Program-made: the position numbers and the translations under genes
Notes under the pieces: generated by a model
Seen by the model: the letters and a program-made list of their open reading frames with translations, nothing else
Databases searched by the model: none
Told to the model about the DNA's origin: nothing
Shown: piece after piece, positions 8,531 through 14,894 of the stretch
Layout of the letters: every line of letters begins with the position of its first letter
How positions within the stretch are numbered: the first letter of the stretch is position 1
Source: Clostridium sp. CAG:138
Lineage (GTDB): Bacteria > Bacillota > Clostridia > Christensenellales > CAG-138
Reading direction: 5' to 3'
DNA length: 15,883 bases
NCBI GenBank assembly: GCA_000435055.1
Contig: FR879709.1
Span: forward strand, 219,482 to 235,364

Positions 8531-9110
8531 TTATTTTCTGTCCGTTTTTAATCATCTGAAACGTAATGAATTATCCTCACTTTTCAAGACAAGTGCTGAA
8601 CACCCTCAGAAATATCCCAAACAGATGTTCATTTAAGTGCTCCCCCGTTTCATGCCCTGTTTTTCAAGTGCTGCCTCCATATCGGTTTTCGGGCATGCCT
8701 CCGGCACCCACAGCCTCAAGACTGCAGTTGTGTAATTTTCTATGTCATCGAAAACGTTCATCTCGCGTGCAATGGCGCGTCGAGATATGTCTCCGCTTCT
8801 TTGCCCAAAATATGCCCGGCGGTCGTTTGAAATCGGTATATTATTCAAGGCACGCCTTACAGCCTGTCCCGCAGTGAAACCCACTGAATCGACTCTTTCA
8901 GGGATACACTGCATGACCGTGCGTTGCGCAAGAAACTCTTATTCGCAGTTTTTTGCGGAGCAAGCACATGTCTGCATCTGTTTTGCTCTGTTTTACCCTG
9001 AACGTCACAGACGCTGCGCTTGCGCGTATGCGCTCCGTAGTATCCGCTTCGTCAAATCAAGCACGCTGTATCTCTTTCAGTGACGAATTGTGCCAATTAA
9101 TGCTTTTTAA
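8531..9110 (-). other. long 5' leader of the exopolysaccharide operon
   Basis: About 580 nt separate the predicted transcription start (near 9110) from the first certain gene. Apart from the uncertain ORF I see only modest hairpin potential. One example is GAGCAA pairing with TTGCTC across about 19 nt near 8960-8990; another is a short CACTT/AAGTG stem near 8580-8600. I found no classical intrinsic terminator with a T-run and no known riboswitch. The length itself leaves room for a regulatory RNA or antitermination signal, but nothing in the bases proves one. Confidence 0.35.
8633..8914 (-). CDS. uncertain small ORF in the operon leader
   Basis: This is an open frame of 93 codons between the predicted operon promoter and the first certain gene. 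I do not recognise the product. Its composition looks more protein-like than neighbouring frames: it is soluble and charged, with segments such as DRRAYFGQRSGDISRRAIAR and NYTTAVLRLWVPEACPKTDM. The ATG at 8914 has no ribosome binding site. A TTG at 8848 has AAGG about 6 nt upstream and would give 71 residues starting NNIPISNDRR. It may be a small gene, a decayed remnant or chance coding inside a regulatory leader. The 102 nt between its stop and the sugar transferase contrast with the tight junctions elsewhere in the operon. Confidence 0.3.
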   Translation of the reverse strand: MQCIPERVDSVGFTAGQAVRRALNNIPISNDRRAYFGQRSGDISRRAIAREMNVFDDIENYTTAVLRLWVPEACPKTDMEAALEKQGMKRGST

Positions 9111-9116
9111 TATCTA

Positions 9117-9145
9117 ATTGTATCACGATTAAATAAAAAAATCAA
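9117..9145 (-). promoter_or_regulatory. sigma-A-type promoter of the exopolysaccharide operon
   Basis: On the minus strand TTGATT (9140-9145) is followed after exactly 17 nt by TACAAT (9117-9122). The bases TGA precede the -10, forming an extended -10 element. The surroundings are AT-rich. The predicted start is near 9110. It lies between the end of the Lgt-like gene and the polymer operon and is the best promoter I can find for that operon. Confidence 0.6.
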
Positions 9146-9257
9146 GGGTTCGACGGAACGGACAAGCGGAAAAAGCTTTCAGTGCTAAATCTGCAACAAG
9201 AAACACAGAGGGCAGGAAAAGGTAAACAGCCGCAAGTATATACAATACATTGCAGGT

Positions 9258-10058
9258 TCAGATATGTTGAATTCTTTTCCTTTTTATTGTTTTTTGGGTT
9301 ATAAGATAGATTGTGCAGACAAGCGCAATTACAATACATATCCACTGAGATGTTGATAAGCCGAAAAGCATCCCTCTCACCGAATCGCCGCGGAAGAATT
9401 CCAAGCAGAACCTGATTGCTGAATATGCATAAAGATAAATCGGCAACAGCAAAACACCTTTTTTTATTCTTGACGCAATACAAACTAATCCGAAAAACAG
9501 GAACAGATTCAATGCGGCTTCAACGGCTTGGATCGGGAAAGTCGAAACAACCGTGCCGTTAATATTCAATAACACAGCTAAAAAACCATTGTATTCGCTG
9601 CCGTAGCAGCAACCGGCAAACAAACAGCCCAATCTTCCGAAAGAGTGGCCAAGCGGTATGCACGGAACAATTGACAGAACGACCTTGTCAACATCTTCCT
9701 TCAGCAGTTTTACGGTGAGGAACGCCGTCAATATGCCGCCAATCAAACCTCCGTAGTATACCAATCCACTTTGGAGAATAAAGTCAAAAGAACCGTTCGC
9801 AATCATGCTCAGTATGTCAGAAAGTCGAAAAGTGACTGCGATATATAGAATTTTCGCACAAATCAATCCGCCCCCGACAGCCGCTGCCGCGATCACAATC
9901 AGATTGTTGATATCAAGCTTAAACTTTTTTGCTCTTGCAAAAGCTGCAGAGCAGGAAAGAATAATTCCAAGCACCATGCATAAACCGTACATAGGGATTA
10001 TTTTTCCGAAAAGGCTGACTGAAGGAAACATTTCAAATTCAAAGCGGTCGGACAACAT
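9258..10058 (-). CDS. Lgt-family (prolipoprotein diacylglyceryl transferase-like) membrane protein, divergent
   Basis: This is a multi-pass membrane protein of the Lgt family; classical members attach diacylglycerol to the lipobox Cys of prolipoproteins. The 266-aa protein has about seven hydrophobic segments. Its core motifs are PMYGL at 22-26, SGLVYYGGLIGG at 97-108, GHSFGRLGCLFAGCCYG at 137-153 and AIRFCLEFFRGD at 214-225. Compared with E. coli Lgt, the R of GRxG and the R...E of RFxxEFFR are kept. The His before GGLIG is Tyr, and the Asn and Glu of GRIGNFINGELWG are Cys or absent. It thus belongs to the GRIGCFLAGCCYG-like branch. The start at 10058 has GGAG 6 nt upstream. ATG 10076 in the same frame, with GGTG, is an alternative that adds six residues. 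It lies 44 nt after the DUF4190-like gene and probably shares its promoter. Whether it is a true Lgt is open. Confidence 0.85.
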   Translation of the reverse strand: MLSDRFEFEMFPSVSLFGKIIPMYGLCMVLGIILSCSAAFARAKKFKLDINNLIVIAAAAVGGGLICAKILYIAVTFRLSDILSMIANGSFDFILQSGLVYYGGLIGGILTAFLTVKLLKEDVDKVVLSIVPCIPLGHSFGRLGCLFAGCCYGSEYNGFLAVLLNINGTVVSTFPIQAVEAALNLFLFFGLVCIASRIKKGVLLLPIYLYAYSAIRFCLEFFRGDSVRGMLFGLSTSQWICIVIALVCTIYLITQKTIKRKRIQHI

Positions 10059-10102
10059 TACAGTCTCCGACCGCACATATCACCAATATTTCGCTGTCGG
10101 AA

Positions 10103-10363
10103 TCAATTGGGACCATTGAGAAGACTTGACCCGATCGATGCGCAGGCTACGCAGGCTACGTAGAAAATTGTAGACAGCACAAAACCGATGATTGAACAAA
10201 CCAATCCGGCGGTTGCAATGCCTTTTTTCTCACTGTTCTTGCGGCCAAGCGCACCGAGAATGATGCCAATCAGACCTGTGATCGAGCCAATCCATTGTAA
10301 ACCCGGAAGAAAACAGCCGCATACCAAACTTGCAATACCAAGTACTAATGAAGCAACGCCCAT
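10103..10363 (-). CDS. small DUF4190-like membrane protein
   Basis: This is an 86-aa hydrophobic protein. It begins MGVASLVLGIASLVCGCFLP and contains GSITGLIGIILGALGRKNSEKKG, then a second membrane block GIATAGLVCSIIGFVLSTIFYVACVAC. The A-x-A/G-S-L-V-L-G-I start, the small-residue-rich helix pair and the basic loop before GxAxAGLV are typical of DUF4190 proteins, whose function is unknown. The frame is open further upstream to 10408, but the ATG at 10363 has AAAGGAGAG at ideal spacing, so I chose it. It is the first gene after a perfect-consensus promoter and is followed by the Lgt-like gene, so the two are probably co-expressed membrane proteins. Confidence 0.8.
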   Translation of the reverse strand: MGVASLVLGIASLVCGCFLPGLQWIGSITGLIGIILGALGRKNSEKKGIATAGLVCSIIGFVLSTIFYVACVACASIGSSLLNGPN

Positions 10364-10403
10364 ATTGCTCTCCTTTCTCAACGAAATGTTGTTTTTATAA
10401 GAG

Positions 10404-10427
10404 TGCATATACGATACTCTATATGCA
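10404..10427. promoter_or_regulatory. palindrome at predicted transcription start (possible operator)
   Basis: TGCATATA (10404-10411) is repeated inverted as TATATGCA (10420-10427) around an 8-nt spacer. The predicted start point of the promoter at 10433-10461 falls at the edge of this dyad, a typical repressor site. No regulator gene is adjacent, so the binding protein is unknown. Confidence 0.4.
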
Positions 10428-10432
10428 GTACA

Positions 10433-10461
10433 ATTATACTACTTGTGTTGCTGTTTGTCAA
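10433..10461 (-). promoter_or_regulatory. perfect-consensus sigma-A promoter of the DUF4190-like/Lgt-like operon
   Basis: On the minus strand TTGACA (10456-10461) and TATAAT (10433-10438) are separated by exactly 17 nt. Both hexamers match consensus fully. The start is expected near 10426, giving a leader of about 63 nt before the ATG at 10363. Confidence 0.85.
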
Positions 10462-11066
10462 GACAGGTACACATTTATAACTTAATATATTCATTTCAAC
10501 GCCACTGATTGGTTGCACTCTGCACCTTTCTAAAAAATAACAAGCGACTGTTGTAAAAACAAGTCATATTGAACTTCTATCATTAAAGTCCGTTCGACAA
10601 ACTCACAAAAAAAGATAGAATCAGAGAAAAGAGCAGAAAAACCGGCCGCACCTTTGACCGCCATTTGGAAAAATGATCCGGCTTTGCAGCCGATGGCAAG
10701 AGCAGAACTCAAAAATATGCGCTGCGCTCCGTTTGCCGTCGTTCCGGCGGTTGTATCATTTTTCCTTAAGCCGTCAAGGCAAGCCTCCTGTTACGCCAAC
10801 ATCCGACTCCGGAAATCTGAAAACATTCGCCTGTCATTTTGGGTGTTTTCCTACCGGACGGATATTGACATTTCCGGTTTTGACATTATGGCTGTATCGC
10901 ATGGGTTCCCTTTTAATACCCTATAATTGATTGCACTTGCCATCCAAATTTCTGAATTGCGCCGTTGTCACGGGAAGTGTGCAGAAATTCTCCGCAGCGG
11001 ATCACTCCTGTGCTGAAACAGCTTAAAAGACTTGTTTCAAACTGTTCAAGCGATTTTCGAACATAG
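10462..11066. other. gene-poor intergenic region
   Basis: About 600 nt lie between the terminator of the 233-aa gene and the promoter of the next operon. Open frames exist on both strands (for example 10654-10926 plus and 10530-10712 minus). They lack ribosome binding sites and any family motif that I recognise. A TTGACATT repeat occurs twice within 20 nt near 10866-10888 with no suitable -10. I see no RNA gene, insertion sequence or tandem repeat here. It could hold decayed gene sequence. Confidence 0.4.
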
Positions 11067-11102
11067 AAAAATCCACCGTAATTCGATTAAAATCACGGTG
11101 GA
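11067..11102 (-). terminator. intrinsic terminator, near copy of the tRNA terminator
   Basis: A 12-bp stem forms between 11072-11083 (TCCACCGTAATT) and 11091-11102, with a 7-nt loop and one G-U pair in the minus-strand RNA. It is followed on the minus strand by five T residues (11071-11067). Stem, loop and T-run are nearly identical to the hairpin at 11955-11995. Confidence 0.75.
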
Positions 11103-11139
11103 CATCTGGCAAATAACCCTAACTTTAATAGAATTTCAA

Positions 11140-11194
11140 GGGGGTGCATTTTCGGCGCAAAAGGGGGTGCAGTAGTTTTCGGAAATGCACCCCC
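11140..11194 (-). terminator. G-rich hairpin with alternative right arms after the 233-aa gene
   Basis: Read on the minus strand, GGGGGTGCA at the 5' side (11194-11186) can pair with TGCACCCCC at 11171-11163. That arm is followed by TTTT, so this pairing is terminator-like. The same left arm, extended as GGGGGTGCATTT, can instead pair over 12 bp with AAATGCACCCCC at 11151-11140. The two pairings exclude each other. The element starts 17 nt after the stop codon. Confidence 0.55.
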
Positions 11195-11210
11195 TCTGTG
11201 GAAAAATTTC

Positions 11211-11912
11211 TCATGACTGATCTATTCCTTCAAAAACGTGGCCAGAAGCATCCAGGTTTGTTATCAGAAAATTCGTGACTGCTCCACGAAACTCCGCTTC
11301 TGCGCCCTTATTTTTCCAAAATGCCCGGTTTGCGTCCTCGATTTTCGGCTGCATCTGCTCGATCTGGTTATCGTCCAACGGAAAACGGACATCACCAAAA
11401 TCGTCATTCATAATTTTGAGAAGCAAATCGTGATACTTATGTGCACCGATTGTTTGTAAGGCGGCTATGATTTCAAAAAGATGTTCTGAAGCAAGGACCT
11501 CCTGCAAATCGTCCATGGCGGACATCCAAAACTCCACGCTAAGGGCGAGCAGCCTTTCACTCTGAGACATAGATTGCTGCAGTTCAAAGAGCTTTTCCCA
11601 GTGGAAAGACGGCAGTTGCTCCAAGACGTTACCTTTCTCCATGTAAAACTCGTTGTATGATTCCGTGCGCCACCCTCCGGCTCGCTTTATTACAACGCTA
11701 TATTCGGATAGCCTATTATCATATATCACAGCGTTTCGCGAAGACAGAATATCATCCTCAATATAATAAACGCCTGCTTTGGGAACGTTTGCATCCAGTG
11801 ATTTTCCGTTGCGTATTGTTCCGATGTACTGACCGTTAATGTACATTCGATACGGCAAAAGAGCTCCCGCAAATGCGGATTTACGATGAATATGGAATCG
11901 CACCTCACGCAT
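11211..11912 (-). CDS. uncharacterised soluble protein, possibly DUF4375-like C-terminal domain
   Basis: This 233-aa protein has no signal peptide or membrane segment. Residues 1-75 look beta-rich: MREVRFHIHRKSAFAGALLP, then YRMYINGQYIGTIRNGKSLD, then VPKAGVYYIED. This recalls PEGA-like or carbohydrate-binding-like sandwich folds with a YxxGxxIGxIxxG turn. Residues 100-225 are helical. The segment EHLFEIIAALQTIGAHKYHDLLLKIM resembles the part of DUF4375 (the DMP19-type C-terminal domain) where an aromatic-rich helix is followed by xALxxIGAxK. The NGGF-type motif usual in that family is not seen, so the assignment is weak. AGGAG lies 9 nt before the ATG. It sits alone between two near-identical terminator hairpins, directly downstream of the tRNA-Ser pair. 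Function unknown. Confidence 0.75.
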   Translation of the reverse strand: MREVRFHIHRKSAFAGALLPYRMYINGQYIGTIRNGKSLDANVPKAGVYYIEDDILSSRNAVIYDNRLSEYSVVIKRAGGWRTESYNEFYMEKGNVLEQLPSFHWEKLFELQQSMSQSERLLALSVEFWMSAMDDLQEVLASEHLFEIIAALQTIGAHKYHDLLLKIMNDDFGDVRFPLDDNQIEQMQPKIEDANRAFWKNKGAEAEFRGAVTNFLITNLDASGHVFEGIDQS

Positions 11913-11954
11913 GAAATCGCACTCCTGTATGTGGATTCAATTATTTACATTGCT

Positions 11955-11995
11955 TAAAAAGTCCACCGTAATTCTATCAAAATTACGGTGGACTT
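11955..11995 (-). terminator. intrinsic terminator of the tRNA-Ser operon
   Basis: A perfect 15-bp stem forms between AAGTCCACCGTAATT (11959-11973) and AATTACGGTGGACTT (11981-11995), with a 7-nt loop. On the minus strand it begins one base after the tRNA CCA end and is followed by a T-run (TTTTT from 11960). It also separates the tRNA transcript from the 233-aa gene. Confidence 0.85.
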
Positions 11996-11996
11996 A

Positions 11997-12089
11997 TGGC
12001 GGAGAAGGAGGGATTTGAACCCTCGCGCCCCTTCGCAGAGCCTACTCCCTTAGCAGGGGAGCCCCTTACAGCCACTTGGGTACTTCTCC
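11997..12089 (-). tRNA. tRNA-Ser (GCT)
   Basis: This is a type II tRNA of 93 nt including an encoded CCA (11997-11999). The acceptor stem pairs GGAGAAG with CTTCTCC, discriminator G. The anticodon loop is CTGCTAA with anticodon GCT (plus-strand AGC at 12052-12054). It has the long variable arm typical of tRNA-Ser, and the T-arm sequence GGTTCAAATCC is present. It would read AGC/AGU codons. It is co-transcribed with the tRNA-Ser(TGA) located 23 nt upstream. Confidence 0.95.
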
Positions 12090-12112
12090 AACTTAATATA
12101 CTGTTAAAAAAC

Positions 12113-12201
12113 TGGCGGAGAGAGAGGGATTCGAACCCCCGGTGCCTTGCGGCATCACTGGTTTTCAAGACCAGCTCCATAAACCACTCGGACATCTCTC
12201 C
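12113..12201 (-). tRNA. tRNA-Ser (TGA)
   Basis: This is a type II tRNA of 89 nt with encoded CCA (12113-12115). The acceptor stem pairs GGAGAGA with TCTCTCC, discriminator G. The anticodon stem CTGGT/ACCAG encloses CTTGAAA, giving anticodon TGA (plus-strand TCA at 12165-12167). It has a long variable arm with a GCAA loop, and the T-arm sequence GGTTCGAATCC is present. It would read UCA and, by wobble, other UCN codons. It is first in the tRNA pair, about 11 nt after the predicted transcription start. Confidence 0.95.
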
Positions 12202-12218
12202 TCGTTCGCAACGATACG

Positions 12219-12247
12219 ATTATAACAGAACTTCTGCCGCTTGTCAA
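12219..12247 (-). promoter_or_regulatory. perfect-consensus sigma-A promoter of the tRNA-Ser pair
   Basis: On the minus strand TTGACA (12242-12247) and TATAAT (12219-12224) are spaced exactly 17 nt. The start near 12212 leaves a short 5' leader before the mature tRNA end at 12201, as expected for a strong stable-RNA promoter. Confidence 0.9.
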
Positions 12248-12266
12248 CAGCAGAAACGGCAGAAGT
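12230..12266. repeat. inverted repeat enclosing the tRNA promoter -35
   Basis: ACTTCTGCCG (12230-12239) is repeated inverted as CGGCAGAAGT (12257-12266) around 17 nt that contain the TTGACA box. There is no clear T-run after it on the minus strand, although it lies downstream of the M56 gene and could be a relic terminator as well as an operator. Confidence 0.45.
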
Positions 12267-12378
12267 GAATATATATAATCTTTTCTTTCGTTGCCGTGCT
12301 CATCGCCGTCATGCTCCCCCCGCACCGACATGCATCGACGCGGCAGAAAAAGCAGCTTCGGACGATTAAACAGTTGCC

Positions 12379-14478
12379 TCAAGTGAATGAGCCGTTTTTA
12401 AACGCTCCGAGCGGCAGACAGGGGTATTCGGGCTTTATTGTCAGGTATTCAGATGAAATCAAGTTTACGCTGTTATAATCGAACCTGTCCAAACACAGCA
12501 AACCCGCATTATCCGTTCGGAGCATGTAATCGGTCTTACCCCTATCCTCAATTACATAAATCTTACCGTTTGCATAATCACAGATAATAACGCGGCTGTC
12601 AACAATTCCGGAGCCGATGTTGATCGTTGAGCAAAAATCCGGGCTTCCGTCACCGTTTATATCGCAGATATAAGCATCCCTGACCGGCAGTCCGCCGTAC
12701 AGCACGGTCGTTTTGCCGTTATTAACTTCAACTGCCGAATCCGTGCAGCTGAAAACGGCATTGGGGAATTGCAAAAAGCTTTTCTCAACGCGGTTACTGC
12801 CGCCGGATGCATCAAACCATAGCTCTGCCGCTGCTCCGTGCTGATCCGCCGCGCTTTCCGTACCGTAAAAAAGATGAATCATTTCGTCCCCGGTGCCGGA
12901 ATAACCGTCCTCATCCGAACCATGCATTGGACCTATAACGATATGGATAAGCTTTTCGCCGAGATTGGTGACTCCGTCCTTGCTGTAGGTTATAACTCGA
13001 TTCAGCTCTTCAGCCTCACTGAAGCCCACAAAATCAATCAGGTATAAATCCGCATTCGGACACATGCGGCGAATCTCGTCCTTCGGCATGTATTTCAGTG
13101 CGTTGAGATAATCCTCAAGAAGATATACCGTTTCGGGTGCGGCAACACGGCTTTCTCCCGGAAGGAAGAACATATCCGAATCGCCGAAAAACCGCAATTG
13201 TTCGCGATACATTCCATCCTGCCGTTTGAAGTAAAAAACGATTGTTTGATTGTCCCAAAGTTCAAAATCGGAATCCATGTCCAATGAAAATCCTCCAGGG
13301 CGGGTATAGATCTCCGCATCGGGATTCAGCTTTTCCGCTTTTCGAATTTCGGAAACAATATAGTCGGGATCAATATCCGCAATATTATCGCCCTTCATTT
13401 CAAATTCCGCACCTGTCTTTTTGCAGGTCAAAAAGCACACCGCAAGCGCTGCGCAGGCGAGCACGGCAATAAGAATCACCCAAACTGACGGTTTTCGGTA
13501 ATTCATCACGGTCTTAACGCGTTCTTTAATACCAACTTCACCGAAGGCAAGCGGACAGGCATTGAAACGACTGCGACTAACGCTGCACGAAAGCAATGCC
13601 TGCATATAGTCCGCCCTCTGTTCGTTGTCAAGCTTTTTTATAACCTTTTCATCGCAGGCAAATTCAATATCGCGGCAAAACAGCACGTAGGACAGCCAAA
13701 CGAGAGGATTGAACCAATGCACCGCGAGGATAGCAAAGCCAAGCGGCTTCCACTTATTATCACGGCGGCGTATATGCGCCCGCTCATGTTCAATTACGGT
13801 TTCAAGTTCACGCTCTTCAATGCCGAACGGAACATATATACGCGGCTTGAAAAATCCAAGTACAAACGCCGAATTAACTCGGTCGCTCTGATAAATATTA
13901 TCGCGCAGCAGCACGGCTTCACGCAGTTTCCTGCCCAAACCGATGCGGCTTATTGCCATGTATGCAAGCATGACAATCAGACCTGCAACCCAAATACATG
14001 CAATCTCGTAATCATCGGGCAAATTAATTCGCAGGAGCGGAATTGTCAGCGATGTGTCGTAATCGTTCTCCTTTGATTGTGTTCCCGCTGCACCGGGCGT
14101 TTTTGCTTCTTCACCGGTGTTGCTGCTTTCGGCAGTTTTTCCTGCATCGGAGGGCACGTTTGAAGCATCTTCCCGTTCGGATTCCGACCCGCCCGATCCG
14201 CGGATCACGAGAGGGTCTCCCCCGTCCGTGTTGTCAACAGTGTCAGCATAGAGTTTTTCTCTGAAATTTTCTATAGGATAGTTGTCCGGAACAAGGCTCA
14301 GCGGACTTTCTATCGTCGTCGGAATAATTAACCGCAAGGCAACAATACCCCAAAGCAGCACCCGAATCCATCCCGGTGCTCTTTTGAACAACAACCTGAG
14401 CACAAGCACGATAACAATTATCATGCTTGCCAATATACTCATATCGATAACCGAAATGCAGACTTCACCCACGCTCAT
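12379..14478 (-). CDS. M56 family membrane metallopeptidase (BlaR1/MecR1-like sensor)
   Basis: This is a 699-aa integral-membrane zinc peptidase that, by analogy with BlaR1/MecR1, senses an envelope signal and triggers inactivation of the partner repressor. Predicted membrane segments are at about 14-31, 36-54, 158-177, 245-268 and 331-351. The zinc motif HERAH lies at 231-235 (H231, E232, H235). The downstream RDIEFACDEKV at 269-279 carries the probable third Glu ligand. Residues 85-145 form an acidic, Ser/Thr/Gly-rich insertion between helices. The extracytoplasmic C-terminus (352-699) is not a penicillin-binding domain that I recognise. It contains VRDAYICDINGDGSPDF near 599-615, an FG-GAP/EF-hand-like DxNGDGxxD calcium-type loop seen in clostridial M56 proteins. 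The start at 14478 overlaps blaI as ATGA, with GGAGG six nt upstream. Confidence 0.9.
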   Translation of the reverse strand: MSVGEVCISVIDMSILASMIIVIVLVLRLLFKRAPGWIRVLLWGIVALRLIIPTTIESPLSLVPDNYPIENFREKLYADTVDNTDGGDPLVIRGSGGSESEREDASNVPSDAGKTAESSNTGEEAKTPGAAGTQSKENDYDTSLTIPLLRINLPDDYEIACIWVAGLIVMLAYMAISRIGLGRKLREAVLLRDNIYQSDRVNSAFVLGFFKPRIYVPFGIEERELETVIEHERAHIRRRDNKWKPLGFAILAVHWFNPLVWLSYVLFCRDIEFACDEKVIKKLDNEQRADYMQALLSCSVSRSRFNACPLAFGEVGIKERVKTVMNYRKPSVWVILIAVLACAALAVCFLTCKKTGAEFEMKGDNIADIDPDYIVSEIRKAEKLNPDAEIYTRPGGFSLDMDSDFELWDNQTIVFYFKRQDGMYREQLRFFGDSDMFFLPGESRVAAPETVYLLEDYLNALKYMPKDEIRRMCPNADLYLIDFVGFSEAEELNRVITYSKDGVTNLGEKLIHIVIGPMHGSDEDGYSGTGDEMIHLFYGTESAADQHGAAAELWFDASGGSNRVEKSFLQFPNAVFSCTDSAVEVNNGKTTVLYGGLPVRDAYICDINGDGSPDFCSTINIGSGIVDSRVIICDYANGKIYVIEDRGKTDYMLRTDNAGLLCLDRFDYNSVNLISSEYLTIKPEYPCLPLGAFKNGSFT

Positions 14479-14849
14479 TTTCCGCCTCCGTTCCGAATGC
14501 TGTCAATCATACGTTGAACCTCGTCCAACTCCCTTTCCGACATATCCCGGCGTTTTGCGAAAGCTGCAACAAATGCCGGCAGCGAACCCGAAAAACGCTT
14601 CTCAACAAGCTCATCGATTTCACACGCCTGAGCTTCATCCTTCGAAATAATGGAAGTTATAACGCCGTCCTCGTTCTTCAGCACACCGCGCTCGCAAAGA
14701 CGCTTCAACACTGTATAACTCGTTGTTCGCTTCCATCCAAGTTCCGCGAAGCAGAGCTTTGCAAGCTGCGCTGCGGATATCGGTTCGTTTTCCCATAGAA
14801 TAAGGCAGAAACGGTATTCACCTTCATGTATTTTCGGAATTTCTTTCAT
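14475..14849 (-). CDS. BlaI/MecI/CopY family winged-helix repressor
   Basis: This 124-aa transcriptional repressor is the partner of the M56 sensor. The N-terminal winged helix (about 8-70) has EYRFCLILWENEPISAAQLA, then the recognition-helix region GWKRTTSYTVLKRLCERGVL, and a wing with NEDGVITS. This closely follows the BlaI/MecI pattern (W..xxPxTxxEI.....WxxxTVxTLLxRLxxKGxL). The C-terminal helices (75-120) would dimerise and, by family precedent, carry the cleavage site. A strong ribosome binding site (GGAGGAG) lies 5 nt before the ATG. Two identical-type dyads on its own promoter indicate autoregulation. The sequence does not tell which other genes it controls; no beta-lactamase or penicillin-binding protein gene is nearby. 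Confidence 0.93.
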   Translation of the reverse strand: MKEIPKIHEGEYRFCLILWENEPISAAQLAKLCFAELGWKRTTSYTVLKRLCERGVLKNEDGVITSIISKDEAQACEIDELVEKRFSGSLPAFVAAFAKRRDMSERELDEVQRMIDSIRNGGGK

Positions 14850-14870
14850 AATGACTCCTCCGCGATTTTT

Positions 14871-14886
14871 GTCTACTGTTGTAGAC
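14871..14886. promoter_or_regulatory. BlaI-type operator 2
   Basis: This perfect dyad GTCTAC-N4-GTAGAC lies between the predicted start point and the ribosome binding site of the blaI-like gene. It is the same dyad as operator 1, with centres 25 nt apart. A TACA/TGTA-like core is typical of BlaI/MecI sites. Confidence 0.8.
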
Positions 14887-14894
14887 TGTTTTTT

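Noticed and set aside
8742..9083. Plus-strand ORF of 113 codons opposite the operon leader
   Set aside because: It is Arg/Cys/Ser-rich without any motif or ribosome binding site and lies on the strand opposite every real gene in the window.
9142..9483. Minus-strand ORF of 113 codons overlapping the end of the Lgt-like gene
   Set aside because: It is an out-of-frame overlap with the conserved Lgt-like C-terminus, Cys-rich and without any motif.
10866..10888. Two TTGACATT boxes as possible -35 elements
   Set aside because: Neither has a suitable -10 box at 16-18 nt on the plus strand.
10654..10926. Plus-strand ORF of 90 codons in the gene-poor region, and the minus-strand ORF 10530-10712
   Set aside because: There is no ribosome binding site and no recognisable domain, and the two frames overlap each other on opposite strands. 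At best they are decayed sequence.
11996..12268. Plus-strand ORF of 90 codons and the minus-strand ORF 11983-12195 over the tRNA genes
   Set aside because: Both are translations across the two tRNA-Ser genes. Peptides such as KEGFEPSRPF and RRERDSNPR are well-known artefacts of tRNA sequence.
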